In this document: one piece after another, positions 49,924 to 58,978 of the stretch
How the letters are laid out: every line of letters begins with the position of its first letter
Position numbering within the stretch: the stretch's first letter is position 1
NCBI RefSeq assembly: GCF_900069005.2
Contig: NZ_LN831279.1
Location: 2,159,918-2,223,917 of the forward strand
Direction of reading: 5' to 3'
DNA length: 64,000 bases
Source of the DNA: Paenibacillus sp. GM2
GTDB taxonomy: Bacteria; Bacillota; Bacilli; Paenibacillales; Paenibacillaceae
Made by a program: the position numbers and the translations under genes
The notes under the pieces: model-generated
What the model was told of the DNA's origin: nothing
Seen by the model: the letters and a program-made list of their open reading frames with translations, nothing else
Database searches by the model: none

Positions 49924-49932
49924 CTATTCAAT

Positions 49933-52900
49933 CTAGGCTTTATCTACATTAAAGTATTGAGCCTGAGGATGCGCAAATACCATGGCAGAGACGGAAGCCT
50001 CCGGCTCCATCATAAATCCTTCCGTCAGCTCAACGCCGATATCCTCCGGCTTCATCAGCTCGAATAACGGGCCTTGATCCTCCAGATTCGGACATGCCGG
50101 ATATCCAAAGGAGACTCTTATACCTTGATATCTGGCTCCATGGCGCTGCTTCATCGTCATATCCTGAGGATCCGGGAAGCCCCAAATATCGCGCATAATA
50201 TGATGCACCCGTTCGGCAAGAGCTTCAGCCGTCTCCAAAGCAACGGCCTGCAGCGCATGCGACCGCAAGTAATCTCCGCTGTCCTTCCATTTCTCTGACA
50301 ATTCACGGACACCTTGTCCAGCCGTAACGACGAGGAAACCTACATAATCCATCATACCACTATCCACAGGCTTGAGAAAATCCGCCAGGCATAAATACGG
50401 TTCAACCTGTTGTCTTGGGAAGCTGAAGGTTTTGAGAACTTTACTGTGATCTTCCGGAGCGTACACGATAATATCATTGCCTGATGATTGTGCCGGGAAG
50501 AAGCGATACATTGCATTCGCCCGAATAATACCGTCACGGGCGGCATGTGCCAGTATCTCGTCCACCGTCTCTTTCAATTGAACGGCCTTCGGATCGTTCT
50601 TGGCGAGCAGCTGCTCCACCGAGCCCCGCAATCCCAAATGATGGCCTAAGAGCATTTGCATGTTAATATACGGAATAATGTGCTGAATCGGATAATCTCT
50701 TAAAATATGACGTTCCAGATCAGGCGGCTGATATACCGGCACATCCAGCGATATTTTTGAGCGTTCAACCCGGGTTAGCTGTGGCAGCGGAGCCTTCTCG
50801 GCGACCTTGGAATCCGCTTCTTTCTCCACTTCCATGTCCAGCCGCATCTTCTCACGCTGTTCCTTATCCATCAGCTTATTGGCCAGATCGAGCCCATCCA
50901 TCGCATCCTTGGCATAAACGACAAGTCCATTATACTCGGGACGAATCCTTGTCCTTGTGAATTTGCGTGTCAGCGCCGCTCCGCCAACCATGATCGGCAC
51001 ATCGATTCCTGCTCCGCGCAGATCTTGAGCGGTAGCAACCATCTGCTGCGCCGACTTAACGAGCAGACCGGATAGCCCGATCGCATCGGCTTTCTCCTCG
51101 CGGTAAGCTTCAATAATACGCTCCGGTGGTACTTTTATGCCCAAATTCACGATTTTGTAACCGTTATTGGAGAGAATGATTTCCACCAGGTTTTTACCGA
51201 TATCATGCACATCGCCCTTCACGGTAGCCAGCAGGATCTTGCCTTTGACAGATGTCTCATTCTTCTCCATAAAGTCCTCCAGGAAGGCTACGGACGCCTT
51301 CATGACCTCAGCACTCTGCAGCACCTCCGCCACGATAAGCTCGTTGTTGTTGAATAGCCGTCCGACCTCTTCCATGCCTGCCATCAGCGGACCGTTGATG
51401 ACCTCAAGCGCGCTGTAGCGATTCAACGCTTCCTCCAGATCGGGAATCAGTCCTTCTTTTGTGCCTTCTACTACGTAAGAAGCGAGCCGCTCCTCGAGAG
51501 AAAGATTTATCGCCTTCTCCTTCTTCTCTACCTTCTTGTTACGGAAAGCAGCAACAAACGCAGCCAAAGTCTCGTCATTCGTATTATAGATCAGCTCTTC
51601 AGCTAATTTACGTTCTTCCTCCGGAATGGAAGCATAACGTTCCAGCTTCTCGGTATTCACAATCGCATAATCGAGCCCTGCCTTCGTACATTCATACAGA
51701 AAGACGGAGTTTAGCACCTCACGTCCCGCTTCCGGCAAGCCGAAGGAGACGTTGCTGATTCCAAGCACGGTATGACAAGCTGGCAGCTCCTGCTTAATTA
51801 GACGAATGCCTTCGATCGTCTCCTTAGCTGAGCCTATATATTGCTCATCTCCTGTTCCGACCGGAAACACCAATGGATCAAATATAATATCCTCCGCGGA
51901 AAGGCCATACTTGCCCACGAGCAAATCATGCGAACGCTTGGCCACTGCCAGTTTGCCCTCCCTCGTGATCGCTTGTCCTTGCTCATCGATCGTACCAACA
52001 ACAACCGCTGCCCCATATTTGTGAATCAGCGGAGTTACGTTCTCGAATTTTTCTTCGCCATCTTCAAGATTAATGGAGTTAATTATCGACTTGCCCTGAC
52101 AGTATGTCAGAGCGAGATCCAGCACCTTGGAATCCGTCGTATCGATCATCAGCGGCACCTTCACCTTCTTGGCTACAAGCTCCAAGAAAAGCTGTATATC
52201 CTGGGCTTCATCGCGATCCGGGTCCTGGACGCAGACATCGATGACCTGAGCTCCATTCTTCACTTGAGCACGGGCGATCTCCGACGCCTCCTCATATTTG
52301 CCCTCGACGATAAGGCGTTTGAACTTGCGCGATCCGAGGACGTTCGTTCTCTCTCCAATCATATACGGACGGTTGTCCGCTTCAACATAAACGGGATCTA
52401 TACCGGATAATGCCGGCGGATGCTCGCCGCGAATCGCTCTCGGTTCATAGCGGCTCATCTTATCCGCCATAGCAGCAATATGAGCCGGGGTCGTCCCACA
52501 GCAGCCACCTGCGATGTTCAGCCAGCCTTGCTCAGCAAAACCTGCCAGCTTCTGGGCCAGCGAATCCGGTGATTCGTGATAATTACCATTCTCATCAGGC
52601 AGCCCGGCATTTGGATAGCAGCTTATCGCCGTTCTGGCCATATCGGATAAAGTTCTGATATGATCACGCATGAATTCGGGTCCTGTTGCACAGTTGAGTC
52701 CAATCGAGATCGGCTTCAAATGCTCCAGCGAGATATAGAAGGCTTCGATATTCTGTCCAGCCAGGGTCGTTCCCATCGGCTCAATCGTACCAGATATCAT
52801 CAGCGGCAGTCTGATTCCGGACTTCTCATAAGCTCGGGTAATTCCGATGCTTCCCGCCTTTACATTTAACGTATCCTGTGATGTCTCAAGCAGCAGTACA

Positions 52901-53370
52901 TCGACGCCCGCCTCGATGAGTGCCAGCGCTTGTTCTTCATAACTGTCTATCAGTTCGTCAAAAGTTACTCCACCTGTAACCGACAATGTCTTTGTCGTGG
53001 GGCCAAGCGCACCAACAACATAACGCGGATGATCCGACGTGCTATATTTATCAGCCGCAGCAATCGCCAGACGCGCAGCCGCCAGGTTAATCTCGCGCGC
53101 TTGGTCCTGCAGCCCGTATTCGGCAAGGACTATGGAGGTGGCGCCAAATGTATTTGTCTCAATTAGATCGGCTCCCGCTTCCAAGTATTGCTCATGAATG
53201 TTCTGAATCACATCCGGACGGGTGAGCACAAGCATTTCATTACAACCGTCCAGGTCTTCCCCGCCAAAATCGGCCGGTGACAGGTCCTTCTGCTGAATCA
53301 TGGTGCCCATAGCCCCATCGAGGATTAATATTCGTTCTTTCATTCTGGACTCTAGACTTGGTTTACTCAT
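49933..53370 (-). CDS. metH: Cobalamin-dependent methionine synthase
   Basis: 1145 residues. Four modules in order: homocysteine-binding domain (1-325; zinc cysteines in GLNCATG and GGCCGTTP), methyltetrahydrofolate-binding domain (about 340-610; ERTNVLGSRKFKRL), B12 cap and B12 domain (about 640-880; VKGDVHDIGKNLV with the cobalt-ligating His), and the SAM-reactivation domain (about 900-1145). All parts are intact. The ATG at 53370 has GGGAGGG upstream; the frame to 53388 adds an unneeded leader. Monocistronic, followed by a hairpin. It also joins the folate cycle served by thyA and dfrA. Confidence 0.96.
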   Translation of the reverse strand: MSKPSLESRMKERILILDGAMGTMIQQKDLSPADFGGEDLDGCNEMLVLTRPDVIQNIHEQYLEAGADLIETNTFGATSIVLAEYGLQDQAREINLAAARLAIAAADKYSTSDHPRYVVGALGPTTKTLSVTGGVTFDELIDSYEEQALALIEAGVDVLLLETSQDTLNVKAGSIGITRAYEKSGIRLPLMISGTIEPMGTTLAGQNIEAFYISLEHLKPISIGLNCATGPEFMRDHIRTLSDMARTAISCYPNAGLPDENGNYHESPDSLAQKLAGFAEQGWLNIAGGCCGTTPAHIAAMADKMSRYEPRAIRGEHPPALSGIDPVYVEADNRPYMIGERTNVLGSRKFKRLIVEGKYEEASEIARAQVKNGAQVIDVCVQDPDRDEAQDIQLFLELVAKKVKVPLMIDTTDSKVLDLALTYCQGKSIINSINLEDGEEKFENVTPLIHKYGAAVVVGTIDEQGQAITREGKLAVAKRSHDLLVGKYGLSAEDIIFDPLVFPVGTGDEQYIGSAKETIEGIRLIKQELPACHTVLGISNVSFGLPEAGREVLNSVFLYECTKAGLDYAIVNTEKLERYASIPEEERKLAEELIYNTNDETLAAFVAAFRNKKVEKKEKAINLSLEERLASYVVEGTKEGLIPDLEEALNRYSALEVINGPLMAGMEEVGRLFNNNELIVAEVLQSAEVMKASVAFLEDFMEKNETSVKGKILLATVKGDVHDIGKNLVEIILSNNGYKIVNLGIKVPPERIIEAYREEKADAIGLSGLLVKSAQQMVATAQDLRGAGIDVPIMVGGAALTRKFTRTRIRPEYNGLVVYAKDAMDGLDLANKLMDKEQREKMRLDMEVEKEADSKVAEKAPLPQLTRVERSKISLDVPVYQPPDLERHILRDYPIQHIIPYINMQMLLGHHLGLRGSVEQLLAKNDPKAVQLKETVDEILAHAARDGIIRANAMYRFFPAQSSGNDIIVYAPEDHSKVLKTFSFPRQQVEPYLCLADFLKPVDSGMMDYVGFLVVTAGQGVRELSEKWKDSGDYLRSHALQAVALETAEALAERVHHIMRDIWGFPDPQDMTMKQRHGARYQGIRVSFGYPACPNLEDQGPLFELMKPEDIGVELTEGFMMEPEASVSAMVFAHPQAQYFNVDKA

Positions 53371-53762
53371 GTTCAATCCCTCCCGCAAAACGTTAAGTTT
53401 TAGTGTATCAGAAGTCTGCCATTAAGAAAAGATGCAATTGCAAATCGGAAAGTGCGCGCCATGACTGACCTTAGCACTGAATTTGAAGCGTTGACTCAAA
53501 CGCGGCCATCCCATCACAGCAGATATTTAACTCTATGAAAAGTCACTTAATGAACAGGTAATCGCATCAAGCTAATGAGAATTGGAAACACGAATAAATT
53601 TCGTAAGGAGATTAAAAACGTTCGTAATTCTCTGCGTTTTGCTTGAATGAGTAAAACGCGGTCCTCTCCCTCTGCAATCGTTCTGTGCCGAACTAATATG
53701 GCCCTCTATTCGCTAAGGAATGAGGGGCTTCGCCTTTACAAATATGCAACACAATGAAGACA
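53371..53762. other. Non-coding stretch upstream of metH
   Basis: About 390 bases without a convincing gene. On the minus strand it would be the metH leader. I looked for S-box and cobalamin riboswitch cores and found none. A GCGTTTT/AAAACGC inverted repeat (about 53631-53657) and several short stems are the only structure seen. Confidence 0.5.
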
Positions 53763-53794
53763 TAAAAAAACTGCCCCTCGTAATGAAGAGCAGT
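53763..53794 (-). terminator. Intrinsic terminator of the YtkA-like lipoprotein gene
   Basis: Minus strand: ACTGCTCTTC (53785-53794), ATTAC loop, GAGGGGCAGT (53770-53779), then seven T. Confidence 0.85.
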
Positions 53795-53824
53795 CTTTAA
53801 ATACAACATTTTGCATCCTTAGCT

Positions 53825-54235
53825 TTACTCATGAACTGTAAATTTCTCCGATGGCATCGAATGCTGATCTCTGGCCGTAACATGGGAGATCACTTGATAG
53901 TTGCCCGCCTCTTTAAAGGTCTTCTCCAGCACGTAGGTTCCCTCTCCAGCGCTCTTAACGGTGACTTTACTATGCTGTTCCTCGGGATCCCCGTCCTTCC
54001 AGATCTCAAACATAACCTCTTTCGCGTCATCTACCGTCTTCCCTTGTTGCGTAACCTTGGCCTCAAAACGAACCTTCTCGCCTGATTGAATCTCCGTCGG
54101 ATTCACTTGAAGTTCCACCTGAATGGGTTCCATAGCCATGTTGTCTGCATGATTGTCGGATTTTTTATCTCCACAACCACTAATCACAATGAGAACAAGT
54201 GCGAATAACAGAACACTCCAGCCTCTTCTCCGCAT
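53825..54235 (-). CDS. FixH/YtkA-like lipoprotein
   Basis: 136 residues. A signal peptide with lipobox VISGC at residue 21 (lipidated Cys) is followed by one immunoglobulin-like YtkA domain: VELQVNPTEIQSGEKVRFEAKVTQ, then DAKEVMFEIWKDGD and GTYVLEKTFKEAGNYQVISHV. YtkA-like proteins are membrane-attached and of uncertain role; FixH relatives affect cytochrome oxidase assembly. GGAAG lies before the ATG. Monocistronic, with a good terminator. Confidence 0.82.
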   Translation of the reverse strand: MRRRGWSVLLFALVLIVISGCGDKKSDNHADNMAMEPIQVELQVNPTEIQSGEKVRFEAKVTQQGKTVDDAKEVMFEIWKDGDPEEQHSKVTVKSAGEGTYVLEKTFKEAGNYQVISHVTARDQHSMPSEKFTVHE

Positions 54236-54275
54236 GCTATCTTCCTTTCCTCATGAATCTTAACAACGAGATCTT

Positions 54276-55070
54276 TTAAGCTAATTCGTCCATAATCTGG
54301 TGCAATTGGGACAGGTGAGAAATTTCATAATTCGGCACAATCTCATCATTACGGGTCTTCTCATCCCGATTGATCCAAACGGCTTTAATGCCAACGCTAA
54401 GCGCTCCGCGAATATCGGTCGTGAGCTTGTCCCCAACCATTAAGGTTTCTTCGGGCTCTGTTCCTAATTGCTCAAGCGCATGCCTGAAAATCGTGGAATC
54501 CGGTTTGCCTTTGCCAAAGCTGCCGGAGATAATGATCTTATCGAAGTAACCGGATAGTTCCGGCACTCCATCCAGCTTCTCTTGCTGCAGGGCAGGGCAG
54601 CCATTCGTTAATAGAAGCAGCTTAACCTTCCCTTTGAGCTCCTGCAAAATTTGGAACGTCTCTTCATATACATAAGCACGTCCCCGGCGTTCTGCAGCAA
54701 AGCCTTCCGCAAGCTCGGCAGCTAATTCTTCATTAGCGATGCCTAGGGCAAGCAAGCCGCGATGCCAGGATTCCTTGCGATAGATCGGTGCCAGCTCTTC
54801 AAGCTGACGGAACTCCGGCTGTTCCCCAGCAGAGAAGTTAGCCCAAAGCCCTTCAAATGGATTGATCCCGATCATTTTCGTAAAAGAAAATGTCTCATAG
54901 GATTCATACAATTCCCTAGCTTCCCTGCGGACAGCTGCTTCCAGTTCTGTCGGGTTGCAGCCTGTTACTGCTTCAGCCTTGCGACAGGTCTCCTCGAAAG
55001 CCTCTTTTACGCTCCGGTCATCCCAGAGCAATGTATCATCCAAATCAAAGCATACCGCTTTTATGGTCAC
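54276..55070 (-). CDS. HAD-family hydrolase, YjjG/YsaA-like
   Basis: 264 residues. HAD motifs CFDLDDTLLWDDRSV, LLLLTNGCP, GKGKPDSTIF and VGDKLTTDIRGALSVG are intact, with a large helical cap between motifs one and two. Closest pattern is the subfamily containing YsaA/YjjG, which dephosphorylate nucleotides or related compounds. GTG at 55070 is chosen because GGAGG lies ten bases before it; the ATG at 55094 would place that site inside the gene. It follows a membrane-protein gene in the same direction. Confidence 0.85.
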   Translation of the reverse strand: MTIKAVCFDLDDTLLWDDRSVKEAFEETCRKAEAVTGCNPTELEAAVRREARELYESYETFSFTKMIGINPFEGLWANFSAGEQPEFRQLEELAPIYRKESWHRGLLALGIANEELAAELAEGFAAERRGRAYVYEETFQILQELKGKVKLLLLTNGCPALQQEKLDGVPELSGYFDKIIISGSFGKGKPDSTIFRHALEQLGTEPEETLMVGDKLTTDIRGALSVGIKAVWINRDEKTRNDEIVPNYEISHLSQLHQIMDELA

Positions 55071-55133
55071 TTCGACCACTCCTCCCTCTCCCATGCCAAA
55101 ATCATCACTTGCTATGCGCTCTCCGGAAATTTC

Positions 55134-55667
55134 TTATTCTCTCTCAAACGGAACATGATGAGTATGTGCGAACTGCTCCAGGCGGTCTCCCATAGCTGCC
55201 GTATCAAACTGATTGCGGGTACGATAGAATACCCAGTTCGCATCCTTGATCTTGGGCACGATCATAATCTTCTTGCGGCTCACTTTGATTTTGCTAATGT
55301 TGCCCGCTTCCAGAATACGATCGCGGTTGTACTTGGTTGTATATACCCAGTTCTTGTTAATCCGTAGGTAGGGTCTTCTCATGAACAAAGTGAAGGCAAG
55401 CAGTAAGTACAGCCCAATCGTCAGCCAATAGAGCCAGGTACTCATATCTGCTGAATTACCGATCATTCCAACGGTTGAATACAACAAGGCGATGAACACT
55501 AACACGCCCGGCAGGATGATATTTCGCCCCCGGAAAATGTCGCCCTCCCCTCTTGCACCCAGCGATCTCCGCGGATCGGATGCCTTGCCTGTCGTGATCG
55601 TAGGCCCTTTCCCTTTTTGGTTCAGTCTTTTTTGATTGCGTTCTACTTTTCTGTCAAATGAACCCAT
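55134..55667 (-). CDS. Membrane protein of unknown function with PH-like C-terminus
   Basis: 177 residues. A basic N-terminal tail (RKVERNQKRLNQKGKG) precedes two membrane helices (IILPGVLVFIALLYSTVGMIG and WLTIGLYLLLAFTLFM). A cytoplasmic domain with short strands follows (NISKIKVSRKKIMIVPKIKDANWVFYRTRN), reminiscent of bacterial PH-like membrane proteins. Perfect AGGAGG site before the ATG. Conserved hypothetical; function unknown. It precedes the HAD gene by about 65 bases. Confidence 0.7.
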   Translation of the reverse strand: MGSFDRKVERNQKRLNQKGKGPTITTGKASDPRRSLGARGEGDIFRGRNIILPGVLVFIALLYSTVGMIGNSADMSTWLYWLTIGLYLLLAFTLFMRRPYLRINKNWVYTTKYNRDRILEAGNISKIKVSRKKIMIVPKIKDANWVFYRTRNQFDTAAMGDRLEQFAHTHHVPFERE

Positions 55668-55768
55668 ACTTTGTCCTCCTCATATTAATAGCGCTATCAA
55701 CATGATAAGCCTACGCCTTGTCCAGCCCATCAAGCCCCGTACATGTCGCAAGCCACATGTTATGTATA

Positions 55769-55788
55769 GCCAGCCCCAAGGGGCCGGC
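55769..55788 (-). terminator. Short hairpin just downstream of the ynzC-like gene
   Basis: GCCGGCCCC and GGGGCTGGC pair (55769-55788) directly after the stop codon; TATACATAAC follows on the minus strand. Weak terminator. Confidence 0.5.
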
Positions 55789-55962
55789 TTATTCATCGAC
55801 GATTTCGATTTGTTCTAATCTTTGACGGAAATTCGCCCGGAAATTCTCGAGATATCTCTCGCGTAGCTTCGCTCTCTCCAGAATCTCTTCTTCGGTTAAT
55901 CCAACAGATTTATGTTTGCGGGCCAATTCATTGATTCGCGCAACAACAGATTCTATATCCAT
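55789..55962 (-). CDS. DUF896 (YnzC-family) small protein
   Basis: 57 residues: begins MDIESVVARINELARKHKS and continues GLTEEEILERAKLRERYLENFRANFRQRL, the DUF896 signature of the Bacillus YnzC family. It is a helical hairpin of unknown function. GGGGAGGG precedes the ATG at a good distance. In Bacillus the gene sits in the SOS-controlled yneA-yneB-ynzC operon. Here it is downstream of yneA on the same strand, but yneB is absent and a terminator lies between. Confidence 0.88.
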   Translation of the reverse strand: MDIESVVARINELARKHKSVGLTEEEILERAKLRERYLENFRANFRQRLEQIEIVDE

Positions 55963-56084
55963 AATTCCCTCCCCAAGTCGTTAATCTTTTATGATTACAG
56001 CTCTCATCCTCATAATATAGAAAAGGTTCAGATGCAAGCCGCATTTACTACTCATGCAAAGCAACAATTATTCATACTCTGACA

Positions 56085-56130
56085 TGAGAAAAAGAGCTTG
56101 TCAAGGCAGTGCCGCCTTTAGTGCAAGCTC
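56085..56130 (-). terminator. Intrinsic terminator of yneA
   Basis: Minus strand: GAGCTTG (56124-56130), inner AAGGC/GCCTT stem, CAAGCTC (56094-56100), then TTTTTCTC. Confidence 0.75.
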
Positions 56131-56214
56131 TCTTCATTATATAGTAATTTTCCTTCATCGTAAAACAGTATCGACATTCATTTCGCGGACTTGTCAGAAC
56201 GAACCTACAGCAGC

Positions 56215-56574
56215 TCAATTAGGGAGAACCAGCACTTCTCCGGCTTGTATCGAACTTACATGCTTTCCATTAACACGTCTAATTGAATCTATATATTTTC
56301 TAATGTCTTTGCCTTGGGGTTTATGCTCGGAAGCAATCTCCCATAACGTATCACCCGGCATCACAATAACTGTCTCCAACGGTTTCTTATCCGCATTATC
56401 ATTTGATGAGGCAAAAGCCGAGACTACTCCTGTACAGGTTAACAATAGCAGTACTAGCACCAGCATCGTTCTCTTAGCGGTTCTAGAAAGATGGGCACTC
56501 CGGCTCCCTGACGAAATAGCAGATTTATGAACTGGCTCCGTATAAATACTCTTATAAGTGCTATATTTAAGCAT
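56215..56574 (-). CDS. yneA: YneA-like SOS cell-division inhibitor
   Basis: 119 residues. A cytoplasmic start, one membrane helix (TMLVLVLLLLTCTGVVSAF) and an external LysM domain (ETVIVMPGDTLWEIASEHKPQGKDIRKYIDSIRRVNG). This is the YneA architecture: it delays septation during the SOS response from outside the membrane. The ATG at 56574 has GGAG eight bases upstream. Divergent from lexA, with LexA boxes in the shared promoter region. In B. subtilis yneA is also next to lexA, which supports the call. Confidence 0.9.
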   Translation of the reverse strand: MLKYSTYKSIYTEPVHKSAISSGSRSAHLSRTAKRTMLVLVLLLLTCTGVVSAFASSNDNADKKPLETVIVMPGDTLWEIASEHKPQGKDIRKYIDSIRRVNGKHVSSIQAGEVLVLPN

Positions 56575-56612
56575 TTTCCTCACTCCAAACAAGTGTTCTT
56601 ATTACTGAAATT

Positions 56613-56776
56613 AATATAACACGAACATTTGTTTGATTCAATACTTTTTCGAACATTCGTTCTCTATTTTTTTTGCAGCATTTTACGGCTTCTATTCGGC
56701 AGATAGTTATAAAACGGGATTAAAAACGCATATGTTAGAACTTATGTTTGTACGAACGGCAGTTCTATGTTATAAT
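56613..56776. promoter_or_regulatory. Divergent yneA/lexA promoters with four LexA (SOS) boxes
   Basis: Boxes: CGAACATTTGTTTG (56622-56635), CGAACATTCGTTCT (56650-56663, perfect consensus), AGAACTTATGTTTG (56737-56750) and CGAACGGCAGTTCT (56753-56766). yneA on the minus strand: -35 TTGAAT (56636-56641), 17 bases, -10 TATATT (56613-56618); the first box fills its spacer. lexA on the plus strand: -35 TTGTAC (56748-56753), 17 bases, -10 TATAAT (56771-56776); boxes three and four overlap the -35 and the spacer. Confidence 0.88.
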
Positions 56777-56810
56777 TTTTCCAAACGTTACTAAGTGGAG
56801 TTGATTGGTT

Positions 56811-57434
56811 ATGTCTAAGGTGTCCAGCCGCCAGCAAGCAATCTTGGAATTTATTCGCAGCGAAGTACGAACGAAAGGATATCCGCCCTCCGTCCGTGAA
56901 ATTGGAGAAGCCGTTGGACTAGCCTCCAGCTCTACGGTACACGGACATCTGGATCGTCTGGAGAAGAAAGGATTCATTCGACGCGACCCTACCAAACCGA
57001 GAGCTATTGAGCTGCTTGGCGAGGAATCCGAAAGCGCCGGCCTGTTCGCCCATTCGGTGGCACGCGTTCCTGTCGTCGGCAAAGTAACAGCAGGCGTGCC
57101 GATCACGGCAACCGAGAATATAGAGGATTACTTTCCGCTGCCTAATCATTATGCGAACGATGGCGAGATTTTCATGTTATCCGTTGTCGGCGAGAGCATG
57201 ATTGAAGCCGGAATTCATAATGGCGATTATGTTATCGTAAGACAACAGCAGACCGCGAATAACGGCGATATCGTCGTAGCGATGACTGAGGAAGATGAAG
57301 CAACGGTCAAGACCTTCTACAAGGAAAAGGATCATATCCGTCTTCAACCGGAGAATTCGACCATGGAGCCCCTGCGTTTGAAGCATGTAAGCATCCTCGG
57401 CAAAGTCATCGGCCTCTTCCGGGATTTTCATTAA
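56811..57434 (+). CDS. lexA: LexA repressor
   Basis: 207 residues. The N-terminal winged helix ([50 protein letters not shown]) binds SOS boxes. Self-cleavage occurs at Ala-Gly in TAGVPITA, with catalytic Ser in [10 protein letters not shown] and Lys in [11 protein letters not shown]. RecA-stimulated autoproteolysis releases the SOS genes. ATG at 56811 with GGAG 11 bases upstream. The promoter holds its own operators, so it is autoregulated. Shares the regulatory region with yneA. Confidence 0.97.
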   Translation: MSKVSSRQQAILEFIRSEVRTKGYPPSVREIGEAVGLASSSTVHGHLDRLEKKGFIRRDPTKPRAIELLGEESESAGLFAHSVARVPVVGKVTAGVPITATENIEDYFPLPNHYANDGEIFMLSVVGESMIEAGIHNGDYVIVRQQQTANNGDIVVAMTEEDEATVKTFYKEKDHIRLQPENSTMEPLRLKHVSILGKVIGLFRDFH

Positions 57435-57561
57435 TCTTCATGTAATACAATGGATTGTGCCTGTCTGAACAAATCCCCATCGAGCGGGAAAATAGAAGCG
57501 ATCCGTCAAAATTGACAGCAAGCGCCTAGTATCAACGGTTTATGCTGCAACGATGACATAA

Positions 57562-57586
57562 GGCATCCCATCAGGGATGCCTTTTT
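57562..57586 (+). terminator. Intrinsic terminator downstream of lexA
   Basis: GGCATCCC, ATCA loop, GGGATGCC, then TTTTT. It lies 128 bases after the lexA stop. The intervening stretch has no recognised gene, though a TTGACA motif occurs near 57511. Confidence 0.82.
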
Positions 57587-57733
57587 ATGTTGTCATTTTT
57601 TACGATTCGTCTTTTAACGCAAAGTCCGCTTCTAACTCGTTGAATAAATTTTATTTTGTAACTGGGCCGCTGCCCAGTTGCTTTATAGGCATGAGCATAG
57701 AATGGCCTATAAATTAAATTGGGAGGTAATTTT

Positions 57734-58033
57734 TTGAGCAATTATCCTATGATGTACCAAATGCCCACAATGGCTAATATGTCTAATATGCCCAATACAT
57801 CTAACATGCCCTATAAGCATCACATGCCTCAATCTCTCGTTGTTCACCCTGTAGATCATTGCGTCGTCGAGTGTTTGATGTCACTTAAGGGGAATGTTGT
57901 CGTTCTTGAAACTACCCGCGGCAGACTTGACGGATGCCTCATCGATGTCAAACCAGACCATGTCGTGCTTGAAGAAAGACATAAGAAGTTTATTGTTCGC
58001 ATTTGCGAAATTGTTTGGATTATGCCTGATTAA
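57734..58033 (+). CDS. DUF2642 (YuzF-like) small protein
   Basis: 99 residues. A Met/Asn/Pro-rich head (YPMMYQMPTMANMSNMPN and PYKHHMPQSL) is followed by an Sm-like small beta-barrel (CVVECLMSLKGNVVVLETTRG, then RLDGCLIDVKPDHVVLEE and ICEIVWIMP). This matches the DUF2642/YuzF family of spore formers, which is often spore-coat associated. TTG at 57734 is chosen because GGGAGG lies seven bases before it; the frame begins at 57719 inside that site. A GGGC hairpin (57660-57679) lies in the region upstream. Confidence 0.78.
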   Translation: MSNYPMMYQMPTMANMSNMPNTSNMPYKHHMPQSLVVHPVDHCVVECLMSLKGNVVVLETTRGRLDGCLIDVKPDHVVLEERHKKFIVRICEIVWIMPD

Positions 58034-58530
58034 TAGAACATAAGGGGGATCTCCCCCTCCTATCCTCACCTTCTAGCATGTGAGTCTGACCCAAATGCTT
58101 CAAAAGGTCAGCAAATCAGAATACAACTCCGTCCTTGAGCTTCCCTGCGGGAAGTTCTAAGGACATTATTTATGTTCCGGGACAGGCTAAAGGTATTCAA
58201 TACACCATACCAGTTCCTTGTTGCCTCCGCCTACTTGACCCTCTTCTTTATTATGCTATCGTATTTATTGTAAGACACTGGAAATCACATAATCCCCAAA
58301 TAAGTAGTATCCGTGAGAGGCATTAAGCCGATCTGGTTCGTTCTTACTCATTTATACATGATTCAACCAAATTTTTTTAGCTCTGAAGGACATATTGCCG
58401 GGGATTATACGTAGGACGAGAGTCAGAGATGTTGTTCGCAAGAGCGATTGGGGATGACCCTAAATTCCCCCAAAAATCAAATGGAACCGTTTGGTTTACT
58501 TAAACTTATGATTCGCTAATAAGAGCTAAT
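58034..58530. other. Non-coding stretch after the YuzF-like gene
   Basis: About 500 bases. It starts with a GGGGG/CCCCC hairpin at 58043-58060, probably a terminator without a T-run. I see no gene with a ribosome site and no recognisable RNA. Short ORFs on both strands have no coding character. Confidence 0.45.
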
Positions 58531-58543
58531 AAGGAGTGATCAT

Positions 58544-58750
58544 ATATTTTACTTTAGCCTATTATTAGGTATCGTCGCGACTGCCGTAGGCATATATGCC
58601 ATTAAAAATCCGTATTCTTGGTGGTTTAAAAGAATCGGGGATGACAGGGATCCCAGTGAAGCAAGGATTTTATATGTAAAGTTTGCAGGAAAAGCAGTTA
58701 TCATGTTGGGCGTAATAATTATCATTTTAGGCGTGCAGCATCTTTCTTGA
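58544..58750 (+). CDS. DUF6199-like small membrane protein lacking a normal start codon
   Basis: Frame of 69 codons. AAGGAG (58531-58536) is well placed, but the codon seven bases after it is ATA, and no ATG, GTG or TTG lies in frame between the previous stop and the conserved region. The protein would read IFYFSLLLGIVATAVGIYAI, NPYSWWFKRIGDDRDPSEA, then KAVIMLGVIIIILGVQHLS: two helices around a Trp-rich loop, like the gene at 10617. The reading frame is otherwise intact. Either ATA initiates weakly or a recent ATG-to-ATA change has silenced the gene. Confidence 0.55.
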   Translation: MFYFSLLLGIVATAVGIYAIKNPYSWWFKRIGDDRDPSEARILYVKFAGKAVIMLGVIIIILGVQHLS

Positions 58751-58788
58751 TGTAACTATATACTACTACGCGATATGGGGTAAGAAAC

Positions 58789-58872
58789 GTGGAATTTCTA
58801 GTTTTTGCTTCCAGTCTGACTGCACTGATTTTTTCAATCGTGGCTTTTGTGCGTACAATCAAGCGAAGGTAA
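58789..58872 (+). CDS. 27-residue single-helix membrane peptide with basic tail
   Basis: GTG start, GGGG eight bases upstream (58777-58780). The peptide begins MEFLVFASSLTALIFSIVAF and ends VRTIKRR: one membrane helix and a positively charged C-terminus. This is like type I toxin peptides and small membrane regulators. It starts 38 bases after the DUF6199-like stop in the same direction. No antisense RNA signal is visible to me. Low-moderate support. Confidence 0.35.
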   Translation: MEFLVFASSLTALIFSIVAFVRTIKRR

Positions 58873-58941
58873 CTAAATATTATCTTACATTCAATATCCG
58901 CCGCGGTCCTTTCTAAAGCAAGTTGTATCAGAAAATAAATA

Positions 58942-58970
58942 AGCTCCGCCGGCATAAAGCCAGCGGAGCT
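58942..58970 (-). terminator. Intrinsic terminator of yjcZ
   Basis: AGCTCCGC (58942-58949) and GCGGAGCT (58963-58970), with inner GGC/GCC; on the minus strand followed by TATTTATTTTC. Confidence 0.75.
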
Positions 58971-58978
58971 ATTGACCC

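Noticed and set aside
53371-53762. S-box or cobalamin riboswitch before metH
   Set aside because: No conserved SAM-I or B12-box sequence was found on the minus strand.
57435-57561. Small RNA gene between lexA and its terminator
   Set aside because: Only a TTGACA motif without a properly spaced -10 is present; the stretch reads as an ordinary 3' region.
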